Shown here piece after piece: positions 36,604 to 44,425 of a stretch of 64,000 bases of DNA (its first letter is position 1; the number at the start of each line of letters is the position of its first letter). The notes below the pieces were generated by a model that worked only from the letters and a program-made list of their open reading frames with translations, was not told where the DNA came from and searched no databases. The stretch covers positions 115,355-179,354 of the forward strand of contig NZ_BMRP01000002.1 of the NCBI RefSeq assembly GCF_014648695.1, written 5' to 3'. The position numbers and the translations under genes were made by a program. Origin of the DNA: Streptomyces albospinus (GTDB lineage Bacteria > Actinomycetota > Actinomycetes > Streptomycetales > Streptomycetaceae).

Positions 36604-36984
36604 GTGGTGCGAAGCGAGAGCCGGAGACTGCGGATCGGCGCGGGCGGTGCGGACGACCAACTGCGCTCGCTGCTGGACTGGTTACGTCACGAGGACGGCC
36701 TCAGGGGGCGGGTGCAGGCGCAGCGGGCCCCCGTGGCGCAAGGAGAGATGGGCGGGGCGCTGGACGCCCTGGTGGTGGCGGTCGGTTCGGGGGGCGTGGG
36801 CGCGATCCTCGCCAACTGCGTGTCCACGTGGATCGCGCAGCGGCGTTCCGATGTCCGGATCACCCTGACCACCGAGGACGGGCGCACCCTGGAGGTGGAC
36901 GCCAAGGGTGTCGACCCGCAGGCCCTGACCCGGGACATCGAGCGGCTCCTGACCCGGCAGGAGGCCGGCGGAGACTCCGGGTGA
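36604..36984 (+). CDS. EACC1 (effector-associated constant component 1) protein
   Basis: This product of about 126 residues (142 if ATG 36556 is used) matches EACC1, a small protein found beside variable effectors such as caspase-like or trypsin-like proteases in bacterial conflict systems. Recognisable parts are LRSLLDWLRHEDGLRGRVQA, GEMGGALDALVVAVGSGG and a C-terminal SDVRITLTTEDGRTLEVD block; a weak hydrophobic stretch lies between. It contains a TTA codon (36682-36684). Its stop overlaps a GTG that opens a truncated frame resembling the usual partner. Confidence 0.78.
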   Translation: MVRSESRRLRIGAGGADDQLRSLLDWLRHEDGLRGRVQAQRAPVAQGEMGGALDALVVAVGSGGVGAILANCVSTWIAQRRSDVRITLTTEDGRTLEVDAKGVDPQALTRDIERLLTRQEAGGDSG

Positions 36985-38422
36985 GCCGGCTCCCGGACGC
37001 GTCCCGCTCCCGCGTCCCGACGCCTCCGCGCCACCGTCGGGCCGGGCCTGCGACGGCTCCGCGGTTTTCGAGGCGCCTACTCATCCTTCGAAGACCGGCC
37101 CTCCCGCGGCCCGGCTGCGGCGTTGTGGGTGGGTAGCCGAAGGGTGAGCGAGCGCCGCCGAGGGGGCTGCCGGTTGCAGTGAGCGTGCCGCCGTGGGCAT
37201 GGGCGGCCCAGGCGGCGATGGACAGGCCGAGGCCGGTGGAGCCGGAGCCGCTGTGGAAGCGCTCGAAGAGCGACTCTGCCAGGTCGGGGGGTATGCCGGG
37301 TCCCGCGTCGTCGATGGTCAGAACGCCGCCGGAGGTGACGGTGAGTTGGATTTCGGAGGGCCGGTCCGCCGCATGCCCGTGCGTGAGCGCGTTGGTGAAG
37401 AGGTTGGTGACGGCTCGGCGCAGCAGGTCAGGGTCGGCGTTGACGATGGCGGGTCGGGTTTCGACGGTGATGTGGTGTGGGCCGGTGGGGGTGTCGTCGA
37501 TGACGGTTTCGACGAGCTGGTCGAGTCGTAGGGGTTCGCGGGCGAGGGTGGCGACGCCGGCGGTGAGGCGGGCGCGGGTGAGCAGGCCGTCGATGAGGTC
37601 GCCCATGCGGGTGGCCAGGTTCACGGTGCGCTCCAGCGCTTCGTTGCGCGCCGGTCCGTCACGCAGGGCGGTTCCGGCGAGGAGGCGCAGTGAGGCGGCG
37701 GGGGTGCGCAGGTCGTGGGCGGCGTCGGCGAGGAAGGCTTCCTGCTGCTGGAGTGCGGTCAGGGCGGGCTTGATGGCGCGGCCGGAGAGCAGGTGGCCCG
37801 CGAGGGCGGACAGGGACAGCAGGACGGCACAGCCGGTGGCGAGCAGGCCGGCCAGTTCGCGGTGGGCGGCCTGGTCGGCGGTGAGGGTGGTGGCCGCGAC
37901 CATCGCGCCGCCGGTGCTCTGGCCGTCCGGGCCGGTGAAGACTCCGGCCGCGAGGCGGAGCGGGTGCCCGTCCATGCCGCGGGCGTCGGTGAGGACCCTG
38001 GTCTCCTGCTGCACCGATGCGGCGGCGATCGCCTGGATGTCGGCCGGCCGGGCGTCTGCGCAGGGCTGGTGCGGTGTGAAGGCCGGCTTGAGCTTGCCGT
38101 CGGTGGCGGACAGGACGGTCAGTGCCGGGCAGGCGGTCTCGACGTAGTCGACCACGGCGTGGGCGTCCAGTTGGCCGTTGTCGTCGTACCCGAGGCCCGA
38201 GATGGCCTGGGTGATCTGCAACTTCAGCTCGGTGTCGGTCTGGCGGCGTCGGGAGACGTCGTCGTTGTGGATGGCGAAGGCCGCCAGGCCGATCAGGCCG
38301 ACCGTACTGGTGAGGGCGAACAGCGCGGTCAGTCGCCACCGCAGTCTGCGGGCCCGCCGCGCCGCGGGCGTCGGCACGGCCCGGCGTGGAGTCGGCAGGG
38401 CCCGGCCCGGAACGGCTTTCAT
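36860..38422 (-). CDS. Sensor histidine kinase with frameshifted C-terminus
   Basis: Translated as read, the protein is 520 residues. It has two membrane segments flanking an extracytoplasmic domain (residues 50-180), the H-box AHDLRTPAAS, N-box TNLFTNALTHG, G1 DDAGPGIPP and G2 GSTGLGLSI. The natural end should follow GGAR at about 37145. One extra base there would give ARFTLRLPTHN and a stop at 37077, a typical kinase end. As written, the frame continues about 95 meaningless residues antisense to the EACC1 gene. Its start overlaps the regulator stop by ATGA. A real frameshift or a sequence error is possible. Confidence 0.8.
   Translation of the reverse strand: MKAVPGRALPTPRRAVPTPAARRARRLRWRLTALFALTSTVGLIGLAAFAIHNDDVSRRRQTDTELKLQITQAISGLGYDDNGQLDAHAVVDYVETACPALTVLSATDGKLKPAFTPHQPCADARPADIQAIAAASVQQETRVLTDARGMDGHPLRLAAGVFTGPDGQSTGGAMVAATTLTADQAAHRELAGLLATGCAVLLSLSALAGHLLSGRAIKPALTALQQQEAFLADAAHDLRTPAASLRLLAGTALRDGPARNEALERTVNLATRMGDLIDGLLTRARLTAGVATLAREPLRLDQLVETVIDDTPTGPHHITVETRPAIVNADPDLLRRAVTNLFTNALTHGHAADRPSEIQLTVTSGGVLTIDDAGPGIPPDLAESLFERFHSGSGSTGLGLSIAAWAAHAHGGTLTATGSPLGGARSPFGYPPTTPQPGRGRAGLRRMSRRLENRGAVAGPARRWRGGVGTRERDASGSRLTRSLRRPPAGSGAARCPGSGPAGRHPWRPPPGCARPRWSG
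36981..37136 (+). pseudogene. Stub of the EACC1-associated effector gene (caspase-like)
   Basis: A GTG overlaps the EACC1 stop (GTGA) and the frame begins VSRLPDASRSR, the expected start of the caspase-like partner found after EACC1, where AVLIG and the catalytic domain should follow. Instead it runs VPTPPRHRRAG, a basic Pro-rich noise stretch, and stops at 37134. The effector is thus deleted a dozen codons in, close to the end of the neighbouring histidine kinase gene. Confidence 0.6.
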
Positions 38423-39093
38423 CTCCCGGTCCCGGTGCCGGCCAGTCGGTAGCCGACACCGCGGACGGTGTGGATCAGCGGTGGGTCGCCGAGCTTGCGG
38501 CGCAGCTGTGAGACGAGGACGTCGACGACGTTGGAGCTGGGTTCGGCCATCTCGTCCCAGCACTTCTCGATGAGTTCGGCGCGGGGCACGGCCTGGTCCG
38601 CGCGGGTCGCCAGCACTTCCAGCAGCGCGAACTCCTTGCCGGTCAGCCAGAGCAGCACGCCGTCCCGGCGCACCTGTCGGCGGGCAGTGTCGATCTCCAA
38701 GTCGGCAAGGCGATGTACGGGCGGGCTGGCGCTCCGGGCCCGGCGGCAGAGGCTGCGTACGCGGGCGACCAGTTCGGGCTCGGCGAACGGCTTGACCAGG
38801 TAGTCGTCGCCACCTGCGGCGAAGCCCGCGACCCGGTCGGTGACATGGTCGCGGGCGGTGAGGAACAGCACCGGCACGGTGCGGCCGGTCCGGCGCAAGT
38901 CCTGTACGTAGTCGAGGGCGTCGCCGGAGGGGAGCATCCGGTCGAAGACGGCGCAGTCGTACTCGGTGATGAACAGCGCCTGGTCCGCGGCGGGCAGGTC
39001 CGCCACCTCGTCGACGGCAAGACCGTCACCGCGCAGGGCCGTTACCACGGCGAACCGCAGGTCGTCGTTGTCCTCGATCACCAGTACGCGCAC
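38419..39093 (-). CDS. OmpR/PhoB-family response regulator
   Basis: The 224-residue regulator has the receiver aspartates VIEDND and the phospho-acceptor AVFDRMLPSGD near residue 50, with the conserved KPF lysine (DYLVKPF). The winged-helix effector contains LTGKEFALLEVLA and VVDVLVSQLRRKLG, then the terminal TVRGVGYRLAG. GTG 39093 is chosen; TTG 39102 is possible and lies behind GAGGAG. It is coupled to the downstream kinase by an ATGA overlap, and TCCTCA repeats lie 22-38 bases upstream. Confidence 0.93.
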   Translation of the reverse strand: MRVLVIEDNDDLRFAVVTALRGDGLAVDEVADLPAADQALFITEYDCAVFDRMLPSGDALDYVQDLRRTGRTVPVLFLTARDHVTDRVAGFAAGGDDYLVKPFAEPELVARVRSLCRRARSASPPVHRLADLEIDTARRQVRRDGVLLWLTGKEFALLEVLATRADQAVPRAELIEKCWDEMAEPSSNVVDVLVSQLRRKLGDPPLIHTVRGVGYRLAGTGTGR

Positions 39094-39114
39094 GGCGACC
39101 AAGCGTCACCGCTC

Positions 39115-39131
39115 TCCTCACCAAATCCTCA
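39115..39131. promoter_or_regulatory. Direct repeat TCCTCA x2 with 11-bp spacing
   Basis: TCCTCA (39115-39120) recurs at 39126-39131, start to start 11 bp, in the promoter region of the response regulator. OmpR-family proteins bind such tandem half-sites one helical turn apart, so autoregulation is likely. Confidence 0.5.
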
Positions 39132-39329
39132 TGGTGCCTTTGCGATGCTCCTGCGGCGTACCCGGCGGCCGACGAGAGACGGAACAGAGACATGCGGTGC
39201 TTTTCCCGGAGCAGCAGGGACTCAGGCGGGGAGGAGGTCCAGGCCGAGTCGGCGGACCGCCGCACGCTCGCACCGGCCTCCCGATCCGTCGGCCGCACCC
39301 CCGATACCCCAGGTGCGAGGGCACCGCGC

Positions 39330-40215
39330 CGTGTACCCCGGCGGCGCGGTGCCCTCGCCCTGGCCCCGACCGCGCTGAGCGCCACCCAGCTCGTCGGCTG
39401 CTCCCCGGCCCCGTCGGGTGTGCAGGCGTCACGGATCACTCCGCAGCCCGCCGACCGGCCGGAGTTGGGCACCTTCTACCAGCAGCACCTCGCCTGGACC
39501 CGCTGCGGCAAGCTGCGGTGCGCCACGCCGACCGTCCCCATGGACTACGCGCACCCCCGCAACGGGAAGATCTTCCCCCTTCCCGTGATCAAGTCCGCCG
39601 CCACGGGACCGGGCCGGCGCATCGGGTCGCCGGTCTTCGACCCGGGCGGCCCGGGCGCCTCCGGCGTGGCCACACGGAAGTCGGAGGCTACGGCTTCCGT
39701 CGGCAAAGCGGCCAGGGCACGCTGCGACATCGTCGGATTCGACCCGCGCGGCGTCGCCGGCAGCAAACCCGCCCTGGACTGCACCGCCCGGGACGACACA
39801 GCAGACCAGGCCGACACCGCAGACCAGGCCGGCCGGAACGAGAGCGGCACCGACGCGCCGCAACCGCTGAATCCACGCACCGACGCCGAGCGCCGGGCCG
39901 CGCTCGCGGGCGCCGTGCGCCCAGGTTGCGGGGGATGCCTGCCCCGCGCACACACCGGACGGGATTCGCACGCTCGTATCCGGCCCGTACGCGGAATCGG
40001 CCCGCCACCCCCTGCCCGACAAGAACAGAACCGACCGGCTCGACCAGGCCACACTGCACTCCGCCATCACGGCGTCGACGTATGCGCCGGAATCCCAGTG
40101 GCGGGACCCCTCCGAGGCCCTGAGCGCTGCGCGCGAGGGCGACGGGACCGGACCGGCCGCGATCGCGAACCACGGCGACGGGGGCGTCCGTCCTGCTCAC
40201 GGTCGGCGGCCGAGC
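39330..40215 (+). pseudogene. Decayed secreted alpha/beta-hydrolase peptidase (tripeptidyl aminopeptidase type)
   Basis: A lipoprotein-like start (SATQLVGC) leads into LGTFYQQHLAWTRCG, TVPMDYAHP, FDPGGPGASG and DIVGFDPRGVAGS, the oxyanion region of this family. The nucleophile GxSxG segment is missing: the frame collapses near 39920. A different frame resumes at 39967 with RTLVSGPYAESARHPLPDK and later TASTYAPESQWRDPSEAL, the family's C-terminal domain. So the gene has lost an internal piece and shifted frame. It abuts the LPRTG protein gene, with the last fragment in the same frame. Confidence 0.75.
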
Positions 40216-40308
40216 CGGCCCACGCCACCGCAGCCGAGGACACACCCACCAAGAGCCTGCCGGTCGAGCGGGCCACCACCGACTCAAAGCCACCGGAAAG
40301 AAGACCCG

Positions 40309-41631
40309 ATGACCAAGCGACCGACCCGACACCGGCTCCTGGCCGGTGCGCTCTCCCTCGGCCTGGCTGCCGGACTCGGCACCCTCGCCACGTCACCGGC
40401 CGCCGCCGAGAACGGCCACACTCCCGGCACCTACACCAACTACTCCTTTCCCGACGGCACCAGCTCCCTGCACGACGTCAGCTGGACGACCACCCCGGCC
40501 TACGACCCCGGTTACGCCTCGGAGATCTTCTGGAGCCACCAGTTCGACTTCGACAACCACAGAGTCGGCTACATCGGCATGCAGAGCAACGGCGGCTCCC
40601 CGCGCAAGCTGCTGTTCTCGGCCTGGGACACCACCGAGGCCAAACCGGGCAGCCCTGGCAGCAGTTGCGAGGCGTTCGGAGGGGAGGGCAGCGGTCAGCA
40701 CTGCTCGGTACCCCTGGACTGGCGGGCGGGCCACACCTACCGGTTCCAGGTTGCCGCCACCGGCCAGGGCTGGTTCCGCGCGACCGTCACCGACACCACC
40801 AGCGACACCACCACCGACCTCGGCAGCATCAAGACCACGGCCACCGGCATCTCCCCGGACAACATGGTCGACTGGACCGAGTACTTCGAGTGGAACGATC
40901 CCCGGGCCACCTGCTACGACCAGCCGAACTCCGCTGCCGCCTTCGGCCTGCCGAAGGGCGACGGCGGCACCGTCACGGCCTCCGTCGCGTCCACCGAAAC
41001 CGGCACATCCTGCAAGGCGGGGGCGAAGGTCGAGGTCACCGAGGAAGGCAGCGTGCAGCGCAACGCCATCGACAACACCGCCCGGGGCACGCTCCGGAAC
41101 GGCCACGCATGCCTCGCCGTCCGCGCTCCCGGCAACCACGCCGAGACGTCGCTGGCCAGTTGCACCGTCGCGACCGACCGAGCCTGGGTCCACGCCGCCG
41201 ACCGGACACTGCGCTTGGCGTCCAACCGCTGCTTGTCAGAAGAGAATTCCGCCGTGCTTGCCCGTGACTGCGCGGGGGCCCCGGGTGATGGCAAGGTCGA
41301 CGATCCGGCCAAGCTCTGGGCGTACGACACGGCCTTGAGGACCCTCAAGAACAAAGAGTCCGGGCGCTGCCTCACCGCCGCACCCGACAGCATTCCCGCC
41401 ACCGAGCCGTGCACGCCCGGCAACGCGGCCCAGACCTGGACGATCCCCACACGCGACGGCGCACGCACTCCGCCGGAGCACCCCCAACCGGCCGCTCTCC
41501 CCCGCACCGGAGGCGACAGCAGCCCCCTCCCGCTCCTCCTGGGAGGGGGCATCGCCCTGATCGTCGGGGGAACCGCGACCGCCCTGGCCATCCGGCGCCG
41601 CCGCGCCCGTACCGTGCGGGCACGCGACTGA
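40309..41631 (+). CDS. Secreted DUF3472/ricin-lectin-like protein with LPRTG sorting signal
   Basis: The 440-residue exported protein has a Sec signal ending TSPAAA near residue 33 and a DUF3472-like domain (NYSFPDGTSSLHDVSW, RVGYIGMQSNGG, AGHTYRFQVAATGQGWFRATV). A Cys-rich lectin-like stretch follows (NGHACLAVRAPGN, SGRCLTAAPDS, AQTWTIP). The tail is a cell-wall sorting signal: LPRTG at residues 397-401, a hydrophobic helix, then RRRRAR. A sortase would thus anchor it to the wall; none is seen here. The glycan ligand is unknown. GGAAAGAAG precedes ATG 40309. Confidence 0.88.
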   Translation: MTKRPTRHRLLAGALSLGLAAGLGTLATSPAAAENGHTPGTYTNYSFPDGTSSLHDVSWTTTPAYDPGYASEIFWSHQFDFDNHRVGYIGMQSNGGSPRKLLFSAWDTTEAKPGSPGSSCEAFGGEGSGQHCSVPLDWRAGHTYRFQVAATGQGWFRATVTDTTSDTTTDLGSIKTTATGISPDNMVDWTEYFEWNDPRATCYDQPNSAAAFGLPKGDGGTVTASVASTETGTSCKAGAKVEVTEEGSVQRNAIDNTARGTLRNGHACLAVRAPGNHAETSLASCTVATDRAWVHAADRTLRLASNRCLSEENSAVLARDCAGAPGDGKVDDPAKLWAYDTALRTLKNKESGRCLTAAPDSIPATEPCTPGNAAQTWTIPTRDGARTPPEHPQPAALPRTGGDSSPLPLLLGGGIALIVGGTATALAIRRRRARTVRARD

Positions 41632-41734
41632 ACGCGCAGGCGCGCCGACGCTCGCCGGGGCATCCTCCCCGTTTCCGCCCGGCCCTCCCAGGGTCCCCCA
41701 GATCGCCACACCGATGCCGGAGCGGGCGTCACAT

Positions 41735-41772
41735 GTTGGACCCAACGTCTCGACCTCGCAGGTCGAGACGTT
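41735..41772. promoter_or_regulatory. Perfect 13-bp inverted repeat with 3-bp loop (possible terminator or site)
   Basis: AACGTCTCGACCT (41744-41756) and AGGTCGAGACGTT (41760-41772) are perfect arms around CGC. A smaller hairpin, GTTGG-AC-CCAAC (41735-41746), overlaps it at one end, so the two folds compete. It lies between the convergent LPRTG gene and msrB, which suits a bidirectional terminator. The AT-rich arm ends and the perfection leave a recombination or protein-binding site open. Confidence 0.6.
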
Positions 41773-41797
41773 CATAAGGGCGCTACATCCCCATCGC

Positions 41798-42205
41798 TCA
41801 CGCCTCGTCGGGAACCAGCCGCAACGAGATCGAGTTGATGCAGTACCGCTGGTCGGTCGGCGTCGGATAGCCCTCGCCCTCGAAGACATGGCCGAGGTGG
41901 GAGCCGCAGCGGGCGCAGCGGACCTCGATGCGGTGCATGCCGTGGCTGCGGTCCTCAAGGAGCTCCACGGCGTCGGAGTCCTTCGGGTCGTAGAAGGAGG
42001 GCCAGCCGCAGTGGCTCTCGAACTTGGTGTCGGAGCGGAACAGTTCGGCGCCGCAGGCCCGGCAGGAGTAGACGCCGGCCGTCTTGGTGTCGGTGTACTC
42101 GCCGACGAAGGCGGGCTCGGTGCCGGCCCGGCGCAGGACCTGGTACTCGGCGGGGGTCAGTTCGGCGCGCCACTGCTCGTCGGGCTTGTCGATCTCGTAC
42201 GACAT
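41798..42205 (-). CDS. msrB: Peptide-methionine (R)-S-oxide reductase
   Basis: The 135-residue repair enzyme reduces methionine-R-sulfoxide in proteins. Two CxxC zinc pairs are present (SCRACGAELF near residue 48 and RCARCGSHLG near 97), and the catalytic cysteine is in RYCINSISL near the C-terminus, with HCGWPSFYD holding the substrate pocket. Length and motifs are standard. It lies 17 bases downstream of murC on the same strand. Confidence 0.97.
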   Translation of the reverse strand: MSYEIDKPDEQWRAELTPAEYQVLRRAGTEPAFVGEYTDTKTAGVYSCRACGAELFRSDTKFESHCGWPSFYDPKDSDAVELLEDRSHGMHRIEVRCARCGSHLGHVFEGEGYPTPTDQRYCINSISLRLVPDEA

Positions 42206-42222
42206 CTGGGGGCCTCCTCAGC

Positions 42223-43626
42223 TCAGCTGCCCAGGCGGGTCAGGATGGCGGGGCCGAGGTCGGTCACATCGCCCGCGCCCATGGTGAGAACAAGGTCACC
42301 GGGCCTCGCCATTCCGGCGATCACGTCCGGGATCGCGCCCTTGTCGGTTTCGGGGGTGACCTCCGCGCCGGCGGCCCGCGCGGCGTCGATGATCAGGGCG
42401 CTGGTGACGCCGGGGATCGGGTCCTCGCGGGCGGGATAGATGTCCAGGACGACGGAGGCGTCGGCGAGGGTCAGCGCCTGGCCCATCTCGGTGCCCAGCT
42501 CCTGGGTGCGGGAGTAGAGGTGCGGCTGGAAGACGACGAGGATCCGGCCGCCGTCCTCCTGGGTGGCGCCGCGGATGGCCTCCAGGTCGGCGGTCATCTC
42601 GGTGGGGTGGTGGGCATAGGAGTCGATGACCTGGACGCCGGCGGCCTCGCCCTTGAGCTGGAGGCGGCGCTTGACGCCGGTGTACTTGCCGAGGGCGTCG
42701 GCGAGGGTGTGCGGCGGCAGGTCGAGGGCGACTCCGGCGGCGAGGGCGGCGACGGCGTTGTGGGCGTAGTGCCGGCCGGGGACGGAGACGGTGAAGGTGA
42801 GGATCTTGCCGCTGGTGAGGGTGACGGTGACGTCGCTGGCGAGGCCGTGCGGGGTGATCTGGAGGATGCGGACGTCCGCGTCCTTGGACTCGCCGTAGGT
42901 GACGACCTCGATGTCGTGGCGGCCGGCGATCCTGGCGGTCAGCTCGCGGGCGCCGGGGTGGTCGGCGGCGATGACGAGGGTGCCGCCGGGGCGGATGCGG
43001 CCCACGAACGTCTCGAAGGACTCGTAGATCTCGTCCATCGAGGCATAGTTGGCGTGGTGGTCCAGCTCGACGTTGAGGACGATGGCGACCTCGGGGGCGT
43101 ACTTGTGGAAGCTGCGGTCGCTCTCGTCGGCCTCGGCGACGAAGATCTGGCCGGTGCCGTGCTCGGCGTTGGAGCCCGGGGCGTCGAGGTCGCCGCCGAT
43201 GGCGTACGACGGCTTGAGGCCGAGGGCGCCGAGGGAGACGGCGAGCATGGACGTCGTCGTGGTCTTGCCGTGGGTGCCGGCGACGGCGATGGGGCGCAGG
43301 CCGTCCATCAGGGCGGCCAGGGCGTCGGAGCGGTGGACGACCGGGATGCCGCGCTCCCGGGCGGCGGCGAGCTCCGGGTTGTCGGGGCGGATCGCGGAGG
43401 AGACGACGACAGCGGTGGCGTCCCGGGCGAGGTGTTCGGCGGCGTGCCCGATGTGGACGGTGGCGCCGAGGTCGCGCAGGGCCTGGGCGGTCGCGGAGTC
43501 CTTGGCGTCGCTGCCCGCCACCCGGGCGCCGCGCTGCGCGAGGATCTTGGCGATGCCCGACATGCCGGCTCCGCCGATGCCGATGAAGTGCGGCCGGTCC
43601 ATCGAGGCTGGGATGGCGGGTGCCAT
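42223..43626 (-). CDS. murC: UDP-N-acetylmuramate-L-alanine ligase
   Basis: The 467-residue ligase adds the first amino acid of the peptidoglycan stem peptide, using ATP. GIGGAGMSGIAKIL opens the Rossmann-like domain, AGTHGKTTTTSML is the ATP P-loop, and DESDRSF and DSYAHHPTEM are family motifs. It is away from the main division cluster, as in many streptomycetes. ATG 43626 has AGGGAGA upstream; a 16-bp direct repeat GTGGTGCTGTCGTCGT (43662 and 43686) lies in its leader. Confidence 0.97.
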   Translation of the reverse strand: MAPAIPASMDRPHFIGIGGAGMSGIAKILAQRGARVAGSDAKDSATAQALRDLGATVHIGHAAEHLARDATAVVVSSAIRPDNPELAAARERGIPVVHRSDALAALMDGLRPIAVAGTHGKTTTTSMLAVSLGALGLKPSYAIGGDLDAPGSNAEHGTGQIFVAEADESDRSFHKYAPEVAIVLNVELDHHANYASMDEIYESFETFVGRIRPGGTLVIAADHPGARELTARIAGRHDIEVVTYGESKDADVRILQITPHGLASDVTVTLTSGKILTFTVSVPGRHYAHNAVAALAAGVALDLPPHTLADALGKYTGVKRRLQLKGEAAGVQVIDSYAHHPTEMTADLEAIRGATQEDGGRILVVFQPHLYSRTQELGTEMGQALTLADASVVLDIYPAREDPIPGVTSALIIDAARAAGAEVTPETDKGAIPDVIAGMARPGDLVLTMGAGDVTDLGPAILTRLGS

Positions 43627-43783
43627 GGGTGGATCTCCCTGATCGTCGAGCGTCGCGTGCGGTGGTGCTGTCGTCGTCGTACGGCGTGGTGCTGTCGTCG
43701 TGCTGTCGATGATTCTCGCACCCGGCACCGACAACGCCGGTCCGAGGAGGGCGGCGGGGGCCGCCGCGGGGGCCGGACGCGGC

Positions 43784-44425
43784 TCAGCGGCGGATCAGGC
43801 CCCGGGCGGTGGCGGCGGCGACCGCGGACGTCCGGGAGTCGACGCCCAGCTTGGCGTAAATGTGGACGAGATGGGATTTGACGGTCGCCTGGCTGAGGAA
43901 GAGCTGCTTGCTGATCTTCGCGTTCGACAGCCCGTCGGCGACCAGTTGCAGCACCTCGGTCTCACGGCGGGAGAGCGCGGTGGCCGGGGTGCGCATCCGG
44001 TCCATCAGGCGCAGCGCGATGGTGGGGGCGAGCGCGGACTTCCCGGCGGCGGCGGTGCGCACCGCGGCGGCCAGCTCCTCCGGCGGGGCGTCCTTGAGGA
44101 GGTAGCCGGTGGCGCCCGCCTCGATGGCGGCGAGGATGTCGGCGTCGCTGTCGTACGTGGTCAGGACCAGCACGCGGGGCGCACCGGGGCGGGCGGTGAT
44201 CTCGGCGGTGGCCTGGACGCCGAGCATCCGGCCGCCGAACTGGAGGTCCATCAGGACCACGTCGACCTCCAGCCGCCCGGCGAGGTCCACGGCCGCTTCG
44301 GCGGTCGGGACGTCCGCGGCGATCGTGAAGTCCGGTTCGGTCTCCAGGACGGCGCGCAGCCCGGCCCGTACGACGGGGTGGTCGTCGGCGAGCAGCAGCC
44401 GGACGGGGGCGTCGGTCGTGGTCAT
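43784..44425 (-). CDS. NarL/FixJ-family response regulator
   Basis: The 213-residue regulator has a receiver domain with LLADDHPVVRAGL and the phospho-acceptor Asp in VVLMDLQFGG near residue 57; the lysine is in GYLLKDAPPEEL. The C-terminal LuxR HTH reads LSRRETEVLQLVADGLSNAKISKQLFLSQATVKSHL. Its start overlaps the stop of the kinase gene by ATGA. A cognate site with three AAAGGTG boxes lies beyond the kinase, before the ABC exporter. Confidence 0.95.
   Translation of the reverse strand: MTTTDAPVRLLLADDHPVVRAGLRAVLETEPDFTIAADVPTAEAAVDLAGRLEVDVVLMDLQFGGRMLGVQATAEITARPGAPRVLVLTTYDSDADILAAIEAGATGYLLKDAPPEELAAAVRTAAAGKSALAPTIALRLMDRMRTPATALSRRETEVLQLVADGLSNAKISKQLFLSQATVKSHLVHIYAKLGVDSRTSAVAAATARGLIRR

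Noticed and set aside
43662..43701. 16-bp direct repeat in the murC leader as a regulatory element
   Set aside because: It lies in a GTC/GTG-rich low-complexity tract and is more likely slippage than an operator.
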